A stretch of DNA of 64,000 nucleotides from Saprospiraceae bacterium (GTDB lineage: Bacteria; Bacteroidota; Bacteroidia; Chitinophagales; Saprospiraceae), in assembly GCA_030728245.1 (NCBI GenBank), contig JANQZX010000035.1, forward strand, positions 17,732-81,731, read 5' to 3'. Each line of letters opens with the position of its first letter. The stretch's first letter is position 1. The translations under genes were made by a program, and so were the position numbers. Below are positions 62,838 to 64,000 of this stretch, piece after piece. A model generated the notes under the pieces. The model saw nothing but the letters and a program-made list of their open reading frames with translations. It ran no database searches and had not been told where the DNA came from.

Positions 62838-64000
62838 GTGACTTTAATAAAATCTATTTCCGGAACCAGGGGAACCATTGGTGGGCGACCAAGTGAAAAC
62901 TTAACTGCCATTGACATTGTCGTTATGACCGCTGCTTTCGCGCACTGGCTAAAGCAAAAAAATGATAAACGTAAAGTAGTTATAGGTCGGGATGCCAGAA
63001 TTTCAGGTTCTATGGTAGCTGGATTAGTAAATAATACATTAATTTCCATGGGATTTAATGTCGTTGACCTTGGATTATCCACTACGCCAACAGTTGAAAT
63101 GTGGGTGACCAAGGAGAATGCGGCTGGGGGTATCGTTATAACTGCCAGTCATAATCCGCGGGAATGGAATGCACTAAAATTTTTAAATGACCAGGGAGAG
63201 TTTATTTCAGCAAAAGATGGAGAAACATTGTTGGATATTTCAGCCCGGCCAGAAATTATCGACTATGTAAATATTGATGAACTGGGTAAATTGACCCAAT
63301 TCAATGAGTCTCATTTTGACTACCATCTTGAAGCTATTTTAAAACATCCTCTTGTTCAGGTAGATGCCATTAGGTCTAAAAAATTCCACATAGTCATAGA
63401 CCCGATAAATTCAACGGGTGCCATTTTTGTACCCATACTTTTAAAAGCTTTAGGATGTACATTTTCTCTGGTACATGGCGCAGTTCATGGTGATTTTGCT
63501 CATAACCCCGAACCTTTACCAGAACATTTAACTGATCTTTGCGATGCAGTAAAGTCAGATAAAGGTGCTTTGGGCATCGCTGTGGATCCCGATGTTGACC
63601 GACTTGCGCTGATAGATGAAAACGGGCATTTGTTTGGAGAAGAATATACTTTAGTCGCTGTAGCTGATTATGTATTATCTCTCAAAAAAGGAAATACTGT
63701 CTCTAATCTTTCCTCTACCAGGGCATTAAGAGATATTACCTTATTACATGGTGGTCAATATGCTGCCAGTGCTGTAGGTGAGGTCAATGTGGTAGAGGTT
63801 ATGAAAAAAACCAATGCCGTGATCGGTGGTGAAGGTAATGGTGGTATCATTGTACCCGATCTACATTTCGGAAGAGATGCCTTCATTGGCATTGCCTTGT
63901 TTCTTTCGTTTATGGCTACTAAAAATATGCCTGTCTCAGAAATAAAAAAAACCTATCCTACCTATTTTATAATAAAAAGTAAAATGTCAATTCCCGTAGG
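62838..64000 (+). CDS. glmM: Phosphoglucosamine mutase (3' truncated by window)
   Basis: Interconverts glucosamine-6- and -1-phosphate for cell-wall synthesis. The visible part is 387 residues of about 460 expected. The start is a GTG at 62838 (giving MTLIKSISGTRGTIGG), supported by the -7 box just upstream; no ATG is in place. Active-site points are all present: phosphoserine Ser104 in TASHNP, the metal loop DPDVDR (Asp250, 252, 254) and the sugar loop GEGNGG (331-336). Phosphomannomutase activity cannot be excluded in this family. A 110-codon antisense frame at 62783-63112 is a shadow of this gene. Confidence 0.92.
   Translation, partial: MTLIKSISGTRGTIGGRPSENLTAIDIVVMTAAFAHWLKQKNDKRKVVIGRDARISGSMVAGLVNNTLISMGFNVVDLGLSTTPTVEMWVTKENAAGGIVITASHNPREWNALKFLNDQGEFISAKDGETLLDISARPEIIDYVNIDELGKLTQFNESHFDYHLEAILKHPLVQVDAIRSKKFHIVIDPINSTGAIFVPILLKALGCTFSLVHGAVHGDFAHNPEPLPEHLTDLCDAVKSDKGALGIAVDPDVDRLALIDENGHLFGEEYTLVAVADYVLSLKKGNTVSNLSSTRALRDITLLHGGQYAASAVGEVNVVEVMKKTNAVIGGEGNGGIIVPDLHFGRDAFIGIALFLSFMATKNMPVSEIKKTYPTYFIIKSKMSIPV

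Noticed and set aside
62783-63112. 109-codon minus-strand frame
   Set aside because: It lies antisense to the clear glmM coding region, whose active-site motifs are all in the plus frame.

Overview
The window is a 64 kb piece of an A+T-rich chromosome from a member of the Bacteroidota. Several signals agree on this. Many genes are preceded by the phylum's -7 box (TAnnTTTG), Shine-Dalgarno sequences are mostly weak or absent, and phylum-typical families are common (DUF3822 beside rsmD, DUF4296 lipoprotein, HU-CCDC81/SPOR protein, DUF5117-type metalloprotease, single-cysteine L32, TlpA-like redoxins, TonB receptor with a carboxypeptidase-like N-terminal domain). A Saprospiria- or Chitinophagia-like lineage is plausible but cannot be settled from this sequence. 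I see no rRNA, tRNA, CRISPR array, prophage or insertion sequence. Almost everything is core chromosome.

Layout. 1-10.4 kb, mostly plus strand: 3' end of an SPFH/HIR-like gene, a secreted zinc metalloprotease, a divergent TetR regulator / PLP decarboxylase pair, mnmA-rimM, a secreted amidohydrolase, a LysE-type exporter and an RlpA-SPOR protein. 10.4-24.2 kb, minus strand: cohesin-like protein and ABC-F ATPase; then a long co-directional run argS, glnS, pyrR, pyrB, redoxin, sixA, DUF4296 lipoprotein, PhoB-like regulator and PhoR-like kinase (transcribed from high to low coordinates); rsmD with DUF3822 and an unknown anchored protein. 24.3-37.6 kb: tsaD, a giant alpha-2-macroglobulin protein with DUF697-SHOCT and FAD-oxidoreductase neighbours, a lipoprotein translationally coupled to a polyprenyl sugar-phosphate transferase, and metK. 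37.6-44.7 kb: FAH-family hydrolase, trpS, ridA, rpmF, yceD, HU/SPOR protein, hemL, and a second kinase/regulator pair. 44.7-52.9 kb: a fused trehalose-6-phosphate synthase/phosphatase, a helical unknown, rpsP, a TonB receptor, rpe and a GNAT acetyltransferase. 52.9-53.5 kb is the only gene-free stretch over 300 bp; it is packed with hairpin and direct/inverted repeats. 53.5-57.7 kb: the phenylalanine/tyrosine operon pheA-aminotransferase-tyrA-DAHP synthase/chorismate mutase. 57.8-64 kb: two secreted proteins, groES-groEL, a ZIP transporter, a PAP2 phosphatase and the 5' part of glmM.

The most notable observation is upstream of the aromatic operon. A TTTG-N19-TATTTTTA promoter is followed by an 18-codon reading frame encoding MNFSVAFYFSGFCFYVLS (five Phe, two Tyr), then a candidate antiterminator arm directly after its stop codon, then a GC-rich hairpin with a U-tract ending about 15 nt before pheA. 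This has every part of a ribosome-mediated transcription attenuator. Other points worth a look are a near-perfect palindrome covering the divergent TetR/decarboxylase promoters, an RsmD homologue with Gly in place of the catalytic Asp, an alpha-2-macroglobulin without its thioester Cys, a 5'-terminal hairpin in the rpsP leader, and the repeat island at 52.9-53.5 kb.
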